From: Blastocatellia bacterium
GTDB lineage: Bacteria; Acidobacteriota; Blastocatellia; UBA7656
Direction of reading: 5' to 3'
NCBI GenBank assembly: GCA_035275065.1
Contig: DATENM010000145.1
Span: 25,851-89,850 of the forward strand
Length of the DNA: 64,000 bases
Each line of letters starts with the position of its first letter. Positions within the stretch are counted from its first letter, which is position 1. Below, in pieces: positions 16,318 to 23,855 of the stretch. The translations under genes were made by a program, and so were the position numbers. The notes beneath the pieces were generated by a model that saw only the letters and a program-made list of their open reading frames with translations, ran no database searches and was not told the origin of the DNA.

Positions 16318-16449
16318 CAGGGTCTATTCATTCTCGAATAACCATTGGGGATGAACCGCCAAGACGCCAAGACCGCCAAGAAAAGCTCTGTCTTCTCTTG
16401 GCGGTCTTGGCGTCTTGGCGGTTTAAGTCCGGAGAATGAATAGACCCTG
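16318..16449. mobile_element. 132-bp MITE-like element with perfect TIRs and target duplication
   Basis: Perfect 18-bp terminal inverted repeats, CAGGGTCTATTCATTCTC at 16318-16335 and its complement at 16432-16449. The interior is a long palindrome of CGCCAAGAC-type units. The element is flanked by a perfect 10-bp direct repeat TTTCTACTGG (16308-16317 and 16450-16459), the expected mark of transposition. It has no coding capacity and so would need a transposase in trans. It lies just upstream of the phospholipase C-like gene. Confidence 0.85.
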
Positions 16450-16533
16450 TTTCTACTGGCGCTACCATTGCATTGCACTGTAAAAGATGATACATCTTCA
16501 GGCCCAATCACGGTTGATGCAAAGGAGACGAAG

Positions 16534-17886
16534 GTGAGCAACATAAAGGACAAAATCAAACACGTCGTTGTGCTGATGCTGGAGAATCGATCCCTCGATA
16601 ATATGATGGGATTTCTATACCCGGATCGGTCCGAATTTAATGGCATCCCCCCAAACACCTATTACAACAAGATTCATGCGACCGGAAAGGTCTATGCCCA
16701 GCCGCTGCCGTCTTCGTTGACGACCGGCTGCTTAAAGAATCCGAACCCGGACCCCGGCGAAGGCTTCGACCATGTGAACACCGAGCTGAATATCACGCCC
16801 GAAACGCCACTCGGTGATAATAGCGGTTTTCTCCGCGACTACTTTCAGGTGACAGGCAGCGCGGAACTCGCCCCGCACATCATGTACAGTTACACGCCGG
16901 AGCAAGTGCCGATCATCAGCACCCTGGCGAAACATTTCGCGGTCAGCGATCAATGGTTCTGCTCAGCGCCGACGGAAACCTTTCCAAATCGCCTGTACGT
17001 CGCCACCGGCACATCGGCGGGCTTGCTTTACGATGGGGCATTGTTCGACCCGGACTTTTTTCAGTACCTCGCCGACCTGCCAACCGTCTTCAATATGTTC
17101 GAGGACAGCGGCAGGACGTGGAAGTCCTACTTCCACGACGTGGCGTTCAACTGGGTGCTGCTTCAGGATGGCAGCTTCACGTCGCCCAACATTGACAGCT
17201 ATGAGCTGCACTTCCAGTCCGACCTGGATGGCGACAACTTCCCCGACTATGCGTTCATCGAGCCGGCTTACGCCTTCTTTCCCAACGACGAGCATCCGCC
17301 GCACGATGTGACCGCCGGTGAAGCGCTGATTGCAGATGTCTATAACCGCATCTGCCAGAGCCAGTACTGGGAAAGCACTTTGCTCATCATCACCTATGAT
17401 GAACATGGCGGCTGTTATGACCACGTCACGCCGCCGCCGGCGCCGCCGCCCGACACGATCTACTCGATCAACCCGCCATTCAACTTTGATCGCTATGGGG
17501 TGCGCGTCCCCGCGGTCTTCATCTCGCCCTACATCTCGCCGCGGACGATTGTGCGGGCCGTGCCGGATTGGAACTTCAGTCCCACCGACCTGCCCTTCGA
17601 TCACACCACGGTCATCAAGACCCTGACCAACATGTTCGACCTTAAGCTGGCTGCCACCGGCAACAACTACCTGACTGAAAGGGATCGAGCGGCGCCCGAC
17701 CTCTTCGATGCCTTGACGTTGACCGACACGCCGGACAATAATCCCGGCCCGCTGGTCGCGCCTCACGTCCCGATAGAATGTTACATTGATCTTGACCTTT
17801 CTTCTGATCGCAAGATGAAGTTCCTGAAGTTGAAAGCGCTGGCGCGCGCCGTCATGCAGGCACAGTCTTCTGCTCCGAAGACATAA
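16534..17886 (+). CDS. Phospholipase C / acid phosphatase family phosphoesterase
   Basis: 450 aa from the GTG at 16534 with AAGGAG at 16522-16527; a TTG at 16468 just beyond the MITE-like element is less likely. PF04185-type features are KHVVVLMLENRSLDNMMGF at the N-terminus, SAPTETFPNRLYVATGTS in the middle, and TYDEHGGCYDHVTPP with YGVRVPAVFISPYI toward the C-terminus. These enzymes hydrolyse phosphodiesters or monoesters such as phosphatidylcholine. No signal peptide is seen, unlike most exported members. It stands alone, with the element insertion in its upstream region possibly affecting its promoter. Confidence 0.85.
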   Translation: MSNIKDKIKHVVVLMLENRSLDNMMGFLYPDRSEFNGIPPNTYYNKIHATGKVYAQPLPSSLTTGCLKNPNPDPGEGFDHVNTELNITPETPLGDNSGFLRDYFQVTGSAELAPHIMYSYTPEQVPIISTLAKHFAVSDQWFCSAPTETFPNRLYVATGTSAGLLYDGALFDPDFFQYLADLPTVFNMFEDSGRTWKSYFHDVAFNWVLLQDGSFTSPNIDSYELHFQSDLDGDNFPDYAFIEPAYAFFPNDEHPPHDVTAGEALIADVYNRICQSQYWESTLLIITYDEHGGCYDHVTPPPAPPPDTIYSINPPFNFDRYGVRVPAVFISPYISPRTIVRAVPDWNFSPTDLPFDHTTVIKTLTNMFDLKLAATGNNYLTERDRAAPDLFDALTLTDTPDNNPGPLVAPHVPIECYIDLDLSSDRKMKFLKLKALARAVMQAQSSAPKT

Positions 17887-18026
17887 GGTTTGGAACTCGG
17901 CTGCTTGGCTTTAACCCTGCCGCGACGTTCAAGGCTTTGACGGCCTGGTGGCATCATCGGCCTCCATCCTGTCGAGCCTTTGATTGCCAAGGACAGCGGG
18001 CTTCCTCGAACCAATGAAGTCTTCCT

Positions 18027-19178
18027 TCAGGCGATCTCTCGTTCGCTCACGTCCGGCATACCCATCCGCCGCAGCCAGCGAAAGTGCGACCGGACGCCTG
18101 TCCAGAAAGACGTGTGCTCATGGTATTTCACCCCGAATTCTCGACAGGTCTGCTCGACGAGCTTCGAGATGGCAGGGTAATTGACATGGCAGATTCGCGG
18201 AAACAGGTGGTGTTCGATTTGAAAATTCAAGCCGCCCAACAACCAGGCTGCCACACGGCTGCGCCGTGCAAAGTCCACTGTCGTCTCTACCTGATGGATG
18301 GCCCAGGCGTTTTCAATTCGCCCGCTTTCTTCTCGCGGCAACGGAAACTCCGCCTCCCCGACGCAGTGCGCAAGTTGAAAGACGACGCTCAACACCATGC
18401 CAAGCACCAGCGCCGCTACCGCGTAGAATATCGCTACGACCCACACGGGATGCAACAGCAGGGGAATGCCGAATGCCAGGGCAACAAAGATCGCTTTGCC
18501 GCTAAGGAAAACGCCGAGGTTCCCGCGCTTCGGGCGCGGCACACGATGTTCGCCGACGCGCCCGAGGGTGACGTCGCGGAAATCACCAACCAGATGCCAG
18601 TGGATCGCCAGCAAGCCATAAAGCGGCCAGAGATAGAACTGTTGCCAGCGGTGAAACCAGAAGCGCCTTTGATGCGGCGTCAGCCGGCCAATTGCGCCGA
18701 GCGTGATGTCCGTGTCATGGCCCGTGATGTTGACATAGGTGTGATGGAAGATGGCGTGCTTCCAGTGCCACTGGTAAGAACTCCCGCCGACCATATCCAG
18801 GGTTCTCGCCATCAGTCTATTGACCCGGGCGTGATTCGAATAGGCATGATGACCGCCGTCATGCTGTATGTTGAAACCGATTGCCGCGGTGGTTAACCCG
18901 AGCAAGACGGCCAGCGGCAGGGCTTGCCACAGAGCCTGTGCCATGAAAACCAGCAGCACATAGCAGACACCAAAGACGGCGAGCAGGATGGCCGTCTTCA
19001 GATACATTTGCGGGCAGTCTCGCTGACGCCGCCCGGTGCTTCGGAAAAACTCATCGATGCGTCGCCGAACTTCGATTTGGAAATCATTATTGCCGACGAA
19101 TTTCAATCTTTCGTCAGTTCCTGGGGGGTGAACAGGCTGGTCGGTGTTATGCGGCTCAACCGCCTGGCAAGTTGTCAT
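18027..19178 (-). CDS. Membrane fatty acid desaturase (acyl-lipid type)
   Basis: 383 aa from the ATG at 19178 (AAGGAG just upstream on the minus strand). Three histidine boxes are visible: HDGGHH, HAIFHHTYVN and, near the C-terminus, QIEHHLFP, the last with the Q replacing the first His as in front-end/DesA3-like desaturases. Hydrophobic pairs lie at about 58-105 and 215-260. It should introduce a double bond into membrane acyl chains using O2 and an electron donor. Its promoter carries a Crp/Fnr-type site (19301-19316) exactly 29.5 bp from a TATACT -10, so expression is probably tied to a Crp/Fnr regulator. Confidence 0.88.
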   Translation of the reverse strand: MTTCQAVEPHNTDQPVHPPGTDERLKFVGNNDFQIEVRRRIDEFFRSTGRRQRDCPQMYLKTAILLAVFGVCYVLLVFMAQALWQALPLAVLLGLTTAAIGFNIQHDGGHHAYSNHARVNRLMARTLDMVGGSSYQWHWKHAIFHHTYVNITGHDTDITLGAIGRLTPHQRRFWFHRWQQFYLWPLYGLLAIHWHLVGDFRDVTLGRVGEHRVPRPKRGNLGVFLSGKAIFVALAFGIPLLLHPVWVVAIFYAVAALVLGMVLSVVFQLAHCVGEAEFPLPREESGRIENAWAIHQVETTVDFARRSRVAAWLLGGLNFQIEHHLFPRICHVNYPAISKLVEQTCREFGVKYHEHTSFWTGVRSHFRWLRRMGMPDVSEREIA

Positions 19179-19273
19179 GGCAATCTCCTTGATCAGCTTT
19201 ATTATTGCCCCCGGCCCTGTTTGCAAGGTATCGGACAGAGATTGTCGTCTCTGACAACACTCCAGGCAACTTT

Positions 19274-19316
19274 AGTATAGGACTTCTAAATGAGGGGTGC
19301 TGTGCAATAGTGAACA
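19274..19316 (-). promoter_or_regulatory. Class II Crp/Fnr-type promoter of the desaturase gene
   Basis: Palindromic site TGTGCAATAGTGAACA (19301-19316) matches the window consensus TGTGCAATATTGCACA at 14 of 16 positions. On the minus strand TATACT starts at 19279, 29.5 bp from the site centre, placing the site at about -41.5 from a start near 19267. Confidence 0.65.
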
Positions 19317-19334
19317 GTCAGGGACGGGCACAAT

Positions 19335-19474
19335 CGGGGTATCGTAGAAAAGTCAACCGGCGGATGTAGGGTGACGGCACCGTTATCCTCACAACGATAC
19401 CCCGTACACTGCTTGGGGATGGTATCGTGTCCTGCCTCAGAAGGGCCGACCCCGAAGGGTCGCCCCTTCTTTTT
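19335..19474 (+). ncRNA. Candidate short structured RNA with alternative hairpins and terminator
   Basis: On the plus strand CGGGGTATCGT (19335-19345) is fully complementary to ACGATACCCCG (19394-19404), while GGTATCGT (19421-19428) can compete for the same middle segment. This is followed by a strong terminator: AGAAGGG-C-CGACCC (19439-19452), loop CGAA, GGGTCG-C-CCCTTCT (19457-19470), then TTTT. No plus-strand gene follows, so this would be a small RNA or a prematurely ended leader. The TATCGT inside the first segment may instead be a -10 hexamer, as in the related sequence at 21163. No Rfam family is recognised. Confidence 0.4.
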
Positions 19475-19621
19475 CATCGCCAGTTCGGCAATACGATTTG
19501 CTACCGAGACTGCCCGCAGGTCGTCTGCATCGAGCGATAGGTTCAGCGGGACAAACCGATCAAGGCAGATTCGGGCTCACTTCAAAGGGAAGTTCAGGCA
19601 AATCGTGATAACGACAATCCT

Positions 19622-20155
19622 TCAGCTATGGGGATCGAGTTCCTGGAAATCAGACTTTTGCAGTATATAACCGAAGAATAGTTCGCGGCTGATATTGCGG
19701 GCTTCATGACAGGCGGCGGATTCTCCGGTATCACATAATCCGGCCAGCTCACATAAGATCGCTTTGGTTGTGCCACGGATTGCAAGCTTCTTGGTGAAAA
19801 GCTGTGCGACCAGTCCGTCTGCCACCTCTTTTGCCCGGCGCGCCTCGGCCAGCTTCAGCTGCTTACACAGCAAGGCAAGCTTGGCGCGATCATAGTTCTC
19901 GTTGAAGGCAACTTTGACCTTGGCCTGGCCTAGCTGAAGGTGCCGCTGCTTTGGGAAACCCGCCCGATTGTCTACTTGTTGAAGGGTCTGCTCCAACTTC
20001 TCGTCCAGGATCGCGCGCTTGTATTTCGTCAAGCCGCGCCCTGACCAGAGTATGGTGTACTCATCGGCAGTTACCGAGGTTACGACGCCGGTGCCATAGC
20101 GTGAAGCCATTTGCGCATCTTTATAAATAAGGACATCATCCGTCTTCATTGTCAT
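19622..20155 (-). CDS. Protein of unknown function, 177 aa
   Basis: Start ATG at 20155 is well supported (GGGAGG 5 nt upstream on the minus strand). The first 50 residues (VLIYKDAQMASRYGTGVVTS, then YTILWSGRG) look like a small beta-barrel of SH3 or CarD-interaction type, as in proteins whose motif is GxGxVxxV. The rest is helical and basic, with cysteines at about 95, 133, 139 and 148. No known family is recognised. It could bind nucleic acid, but this is only suggested by fold-like pattern and charge. Confidence 0.7.
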   Translation of the reverse strand: MTMKTDDVLIYKDAQMASRYGTGVVTSVTADEYTILWSGRGLTKYKRAILDEKLEQTLQQVDNRAGFPKQRHLQLGQAKVKVAFNENYDRAKLALLCKQLKLAEARRAKEVADGLVAQLFTKKLAIRGTTKAILCELAGLCDTGESAACHEARNISRELFFGYILQKSDFQELDPHS

Positions 20156-20198
20156 CTATCCTCCCAGGTTGCCTGCAACATATTTAGGCTCAAGAGAC

Positions 20199-20237
20199 GG
20201 ATAGGATAAACAGCGTATTATTCCGTTTATCCCATCC
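20199..20237 (-). terminator. Hairpin after RRM gene
   Basis: GGATAGGATAAAC (20199-20211) pairs with GTTTATCCCATCC (20225-20237), 12 of 13 positions, around a 13-nt loop, 24 bp after the stop of the minus-strand RRM gene. It would end that transcript before the 177-aa gene. Confidence 0.55.
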
Positions 20238-20261
20238 ATCAGGTTTCTTTCTTAGCTGGAT

Positions 20262-20570
20262 TTAGTAGCGTTTTTCGAAGCTGCCGCGACCGCCTTTGCG
20301 GCCCCCGCCGTTGCTCGAACGCTCCTCGCGCGGGCGCGCTTCATTGACGGTCAGCGCACGGCCATTGAGTTCCGTGCCGTTGAACTGGGTGATGGCTTTA
20401 TCGGCAGCCTCCTGGCCCATCTCCACAAAGGCAAAGCCCTTCGACCGACCGGTGTCGCGGTCAGTGATGAGCGAAGCCGATTCGACCTCGCCGGCCTGCT
20501 CAAATAGTGTGGTGAGGTCGCTTTCTGTCGTTTGATACGACAGGTTTCCAACATAGATTCTTTTAGACAT
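20262..20570 (-). CDS. RNA-binding protein with one RRM domain
   Basis: 102 aa. Residues 1-80 are a complete RRM: RNP-2 is IYVGNL (residues 4-9) and RNP-1 is KGFAFVEM (about 45-52). A short Gly/Arg/Ser-rich tail (GGGRKGGRGS) follows. Such small RRM proteins are known from cyanobacteria and other bacteria, often cold-induced, and bind single-stranded RNA. ATG is preceded by CAGGAGAAAC. A likely TAATAT/TATGAT -10 lies at 20709-20717, giving an untranslated leader of roughly 130 nt, similar in length to those of cold-shock mRNAs. Confidence 0.9.
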   Translation of the reverse strand: MSKRIYVGNLSYQTTESDLTTLFEQAGEVESASLITDRDTGRSKGFAFVEMGQEAADKAITQFNGTELNGRALTVNEARPREERSSNGGGRKGGRGSFEKRY

Positions 20571-20816
20571 GTTTCTCCTGAAACGGGTTAGGAGGAATTT
20601 CCGAGGCTTTGCGGGATGGGCTGAAATTGGGAATCAAACATTCTCCGAACAGCGGGACGTTCCTGAAATGAGAAGGACAGCAGCACTCGCACTGCCATAA
20701 CGAACATAATCATATTACCACAGCCGGAGGATTAAAGCGAATCGCTGACCATGGCAAAGCTCAGCACCCTGGATCGCTGACGCCGCCGCAATGCCGATGA
20801 AATCAGCTCCGTCAGT

Positions 20817-20859
20817 TGTGCAATATTGCACAGCGCCCGTTCCGTATCCGGCCTAAACT
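20817..20859 (+). promoter_or_regulatory. Class II Crp/Fnr-type promoter of the decayed regulator
   Basis: Perfect 16-bp palindrome TGTGCAATATTGCACA (20817-20832), followed on the plus strand by TAAACT at 20854-20859, exactly 29.5 bp from the centre. The same hexamer at the same distance precedes the intact regulator starting at 29506. It reads into the Crp/Fnr relic. Confidence 0.7.
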
Positions 20860-20892
20860 GGGATGGGCCAGAGAGTGGCACGCGTTTAGTAC

Positions 20893-21076
20893 CTGAGAAT
20901 CGCCCGCAGGGAACGATGGCACATGCGAGGAATTAGCCTCGATGGCCGGCACGGCGCGGTCGCGGATCAGCGTCTTTATGCGGCGCTTCGGCAATCTTAA
21001 CCTGATCGAGATCAGTGAAGCGCATCCCCTCATCATCAAGGAAAACGACCTCACGGCGTATCTGGCATCGATTGCC
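20893..21076 (+). pseudogene. Relic of a Crp/Fnr regulator (C-terminal HTH fragment)
   Basis: The frame from 20927 reads EELASMAGTARSRISVFMRR followed by FGNLNLIEISEAHPLIIKEN and DLTAYLASIA. This aligns without gaps to the C-terminal helix-turn-helix of the intact proteins at 28712 and 27941. Just upstream, in another frame, LRIARRE (from 20893) matches LQIARKH of the 28712 protein, but about 20 residues between the two parts are missing and the whole cNMP-binding domain is gone. A stop (20894-20896) precedes the fragment. The gene has lost most of its body but keeps its promoter (20817-20859). Confidence 0.75.
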
Positions 21077-21125
21077 TGGCCCTGCTGCCTGCCCGCTCTG
21101 CGCATCGGGTGTTTATTTCGATGAG

Positions 21126-21168
21126 TGTGCAATGTGCGACATTGCTGAATCGACAGTTGGCGTATCGT
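21126..21168 (+). promoter_or_regulatory. Crp/Fnr-type promoter of the regulator at 21303
   Basis: TGTGCAATGTGCGACA (21126-21141) keeps the left half-site fully and the right half partly (12 of 16 to the consensus). TATCGT starts at 21163, 29.5 bp from the centre. The following sequence (TATCGTAGAA and onward) resembles 19340-19372, so the two regions share ancestry. Confidence 0.55.
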
Positions 21169-21302
21169 AGAAGCGTCCACCAGTCGATGTACAGGAGAGG
21201 TATTAACGACCGTCATCCACGGAGCTCCTGTGCATCGCTTGGTTATATCAGCCGCACGCTGCCGACGGGCGGCGGCAAGCGCAAGGCAGTCGGAGGCCCT
21301 GA

Positions 21303-22022
21303 ATGCTGCCATCTCGCAAGGTCACATTAGGATCTGAAAATCGCATCCTCGCCTCTCTGCCGAGGGGCGATTATCAGCGCATACTTTCTGGCCTAAAGCC
21401 CGTTTCGTTGAAACTGGGAGATGTTTTGTATGAGGCTGACGAAGCCATCCGTTATGTCTATTTCCCCATTAAAAGCGTGGCCTCTCTCATCTGGAAGACA
21501 GAAGATAGCACGACGATTGAAGTCGGCATGGTGGGCAACGAAGGCGTGACCGGCATTTCAATCATTTCCGGCATCAAGCGACTGCCCTATCAGACGATTG
21601 TGCAGGGGGCGGACGACGCAATGCGAATGAATGCGACGGCGCTGATTGCCGAGTTCAACCAGTATGGCGCCCTGCATGGTCTTCTGTTGCAATATATGCA
21701 CGGCCTCTTCATACAGGTGGCGCGGACCGCGATCTGCAATCGCATTCACCCGATCCAACAGCGATTCTGTCGATGGCTGTTGATGATTAGAGATCGGACG
21801 AGTTCCGATGAGTTGTGTCTCACCCATGAGTTTATTGGCAGCATGTTGGGAGCGCGGCGGACGGATGTAACCATCGCCGCCGGGGGGTTGCAGAAAGCCG
21901 GGCTGATCCGCTATAGCCGCGGCAACGTCACCGTGTTGGACGTCCAGCGCCTGGCCGCCGCGTCGTGCGACTGTTACCGGATCAGCAAAGCGGAGTTTGA
22001 GCGTGTCGGGCTTGGCCTTTAA
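21303..22022 (+). CDS. Crp/Fnr family transcriptional regulator
   Basis: 239 aa. The N-terminal cNMP-binding-like domain (about 10-130; GDVLYEADEAIRYVYFPI) lacks the glycine/Arg phosphate-binding cassette of true CRP, so cAMP sensing is not implied. The C-terminal HTH lies at about 180-215 (LTHEFIGSMLGARRTDVTIA). It belongs to a different subgroup from the two regulators at 27941 and 28712. No Fnr-type cysteine cluster is visible at the N-terminus. Its own promoter carries a likely Crp/Fnr site, suggesting regulation by itself or a paralogue. ATG is preceded by GGAGG. Confidence 0.85.
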   Translation: MLPSRKVTLGSENRILASLPRGDYQRILSGLKPVSLKLGDVLYEADEAIRYVYFPIKSVASLIWKTEDSTTIEVGMVGNEGVTGISIISGIKRLPYQTIVQGADDAMRMNATALIAEFNQYGALHGLLLQYMHGLFIQVARTAICNRIHPIQQRFCRWLLMIRDRTSSDELCLTHEFIGSMLGARRTDVTIAAGGLQKAGLIRYSRGNVTVLDVQRLAAASCDCYRISKAEFERVGLGL

Positions 22023-22252
22023 CCGAACCCCTTATGTTTGCCATCAAACGTATGCTACAGTTGAAGCCGCGGACCTTTTGTGTTCACAGCTTCCATTCAC
22101 GGTCGAGCATTGCAGATGATGAAATATAAGCAAGGATTCCGCTGCTCGGCCTGCCTGGCATCCCTGCGGCGAAGCAGTGCCGCTGCCAATCACCGGTAAA
22201 ATACGCTATCCGCTGATTTCTATGTGGACGGCACACATTGGGAAGGAAAATC

Positions 22253-23818
22253 GTGGCCAATCCGTCGAAACTGCGCGTCGTGGTGATAAAGCCCTCGAAA
22301 TACAATCCAAGAGGTTTATTGGAGAGGTTCTGGAAAGGCTTTATGACCAATAGCACGATTTACTACATCGCCAGCCTCACGCCCTCTGAGGTGGCCGGCG
22401 TGCCGGTTGAAGTGCATACCATCGATGAATACGTCGAGCCGAATCTCCGCTACCTTGAGTTGCTGCAAAAACCGGGCGGTGACGTACAAAATCTGGTCGC
22501 CCTGGTCGGCGTGCAGAGTCACCAACTCCATCGCGCTTTAGATTTGGCCGCCTACGCCGTCGAGCATGGTTCGCACGCCGTTATCGGCGGGCCCCATGCC
22601 ATGACCTGTGACACGACCATGCTCCAGGGGCGGGGGGTAAGCTTCGCCCTGTCGGAGGCCGAGCTGGTTCTGCCGACCATCTTGGAGGATGCCTTGCACG
22701 GCCAACTACAACCCGTCTACGGCAAAGAGCAGCGCTGGCAGCAAGAGTTAGAAGCGCCGATTGTCAATCCGCCGGACAAGAAAAGGTTGCGCCGTTACCT
22801 CGATAAATCGTGCGGTTGCTATCCGGTTCGCGGCTGCCCGTATGCCTGTACGTTCTGTTCCGTCATTAAAATTGCCGGACAGGTCGTCCGTAGTCAGCCG
22901 ATCTCGGTCACCATGGAGAGCTTAAAGCGGGCCAAGGCGGCGGGCGTGCGAAATATTGTTTTCACTGCCGACAATTTCAACAAGTACGCCGAGGCCCCGG
23001 AGCTGTTGCAGGCCATGATCGATGAGAAGCTCGGCCTGCCGTTCTTTGCTCAGTGCGACACGCAGGTGTTCAAACAATCCGCACTCATTGAGCTGATGGC
23101 GCGCGCCGGTTGTGCGCACATTTTTTTGGGCACAGAGAGTTTTGACCGCCGAACCCTTCTGAAGATGCACAAGGCGCATAACCACCCGGAAGAGTACGCC
23201 GGACTCGTCCGCCTGTGCCATGAAAACGGCATCCAGGTGCACTTGTCCAACATCATCGGTTTTGCGGACGACACCGAGGATAGCATTCGGGAGCACCAGC
23301 GGGTGCTGTTGGAGCTGGCGCCGGATGTCGCATGGTATTACATCTTGTGTCCCATTCCCGGGACCGAGCAGTATGACGAGTTCCTGGCAGCGGGCCTGAT
23401 TACGGAGCCGAACCTGGATCGTTTTGACGCCAGCTGGCTGACCTGGACACATCCAAACCTGAGCAAAAAACGCCTGCATGGATTGCTTTTTGATTGCTAC
23501 AAACAGTTCTACAGTCTTTCAGAAACCTGGCGGCGAATGAAGAAACTCAAGCGAGAAGGGGAGGGCGGCTGGGAGCGAACCGTAGGGGCATACCGTGACA
23601 GTTTCTTTGTCCGCCTGGCGGTCGGCCAGGGCTTGCATCCCATGGATGGCGGCATCTACCGGTTCCGCCTCGACGAGGCCCGCGACTATCAACATCTGCG
23701 GCGTAAGTATTACGATTTCGATCTCGCGCCATTGCCTAGGAGCCTGGCGCTTTCAGCTCAAGATGAAGAGTTCAACCGGCGCAAAAAGCTGGTGCTCCCG
23801 GTTTTAGAGGTGGTGTGA
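22253..23818 (+). CDS. B12-binding radical SAM protein (first of pair)
   Basis: 521 aa from the GTG at 22253, with AAGGA at 22243-22247; an upstream TTG is less likely. The N-terminal cobalamin-binding-like domain covers about 1-160 (VGVQSHQLHRALDLAAYAVE, VIGGPHAMTC), though the classical DxHxxG is not seen. The radical SAM motif is CPYACTFCS (Cys195, Cys199, Cys202), and the barrel continues to about 400 (LGTESFDRRTLLKMHK). The C-terminal region is rich in Arg, Lys and aromatic residues. Enzymes of this class are often methylases or C-C bond formers in natural-product or lipid pathways; the substrate cannot be read. It lies 37 bp before a second such gene. Confidence 0.88.
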   Translation: MANPSKLRVVVIKPSKYNPRGLLERFWKGFMTNSTIYYIASLTPSEVAGVPVEVHTIDEYVEPNLRYLELLQKPGGDVQNLVALVGVQSHQLHRALDLAAYAVEHGSHAVIGGPHAMTCDTTMLQGRGVSFALSEAELVLPTILEDALHGQLQPVYGKEQRWQQELEAPIVNPPDKKRLRRYLDKSCGCYPVRGCPYACTFCSVIKIAGQVVRSQPISVTMESLKRAKAAGVRNIVFTADNFNKYAEAPELLQAMIDEKLGLPFFAQCDTQVFKQSALIELMARAGCAHIFLGTESFDRRTLLKMHKAHNHPEEYAGLVRLCHENGIQVHLSNIIGFADDTEDSIREHQRVLLELAPDVAWYYILCPIPGTEQYDEFLAAGLITEPNLDRFDASWLTWTHPNLSKKRLHGLLFDCYKQFYSLSETWRRMKKLKREGEGGWERTVGAYRDSFFVRLAVGQGLHPMDGGIYRFRLDEARDYQHLRRKYYDFDLAPLPRSLALSAQDEEFNRRKKLVLPVLEVV

Positions 23819-23855
23819 GCCGTTTCTATGATTCCGTTCTGACAGAAAGGCTACG

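Noticed and set aside
19286..19477. Small minus-strand ORF starting MKKKGRP
   Set aside because: Its start lies within the terminator hairpin (19439-19474) and the product has no family-like features.
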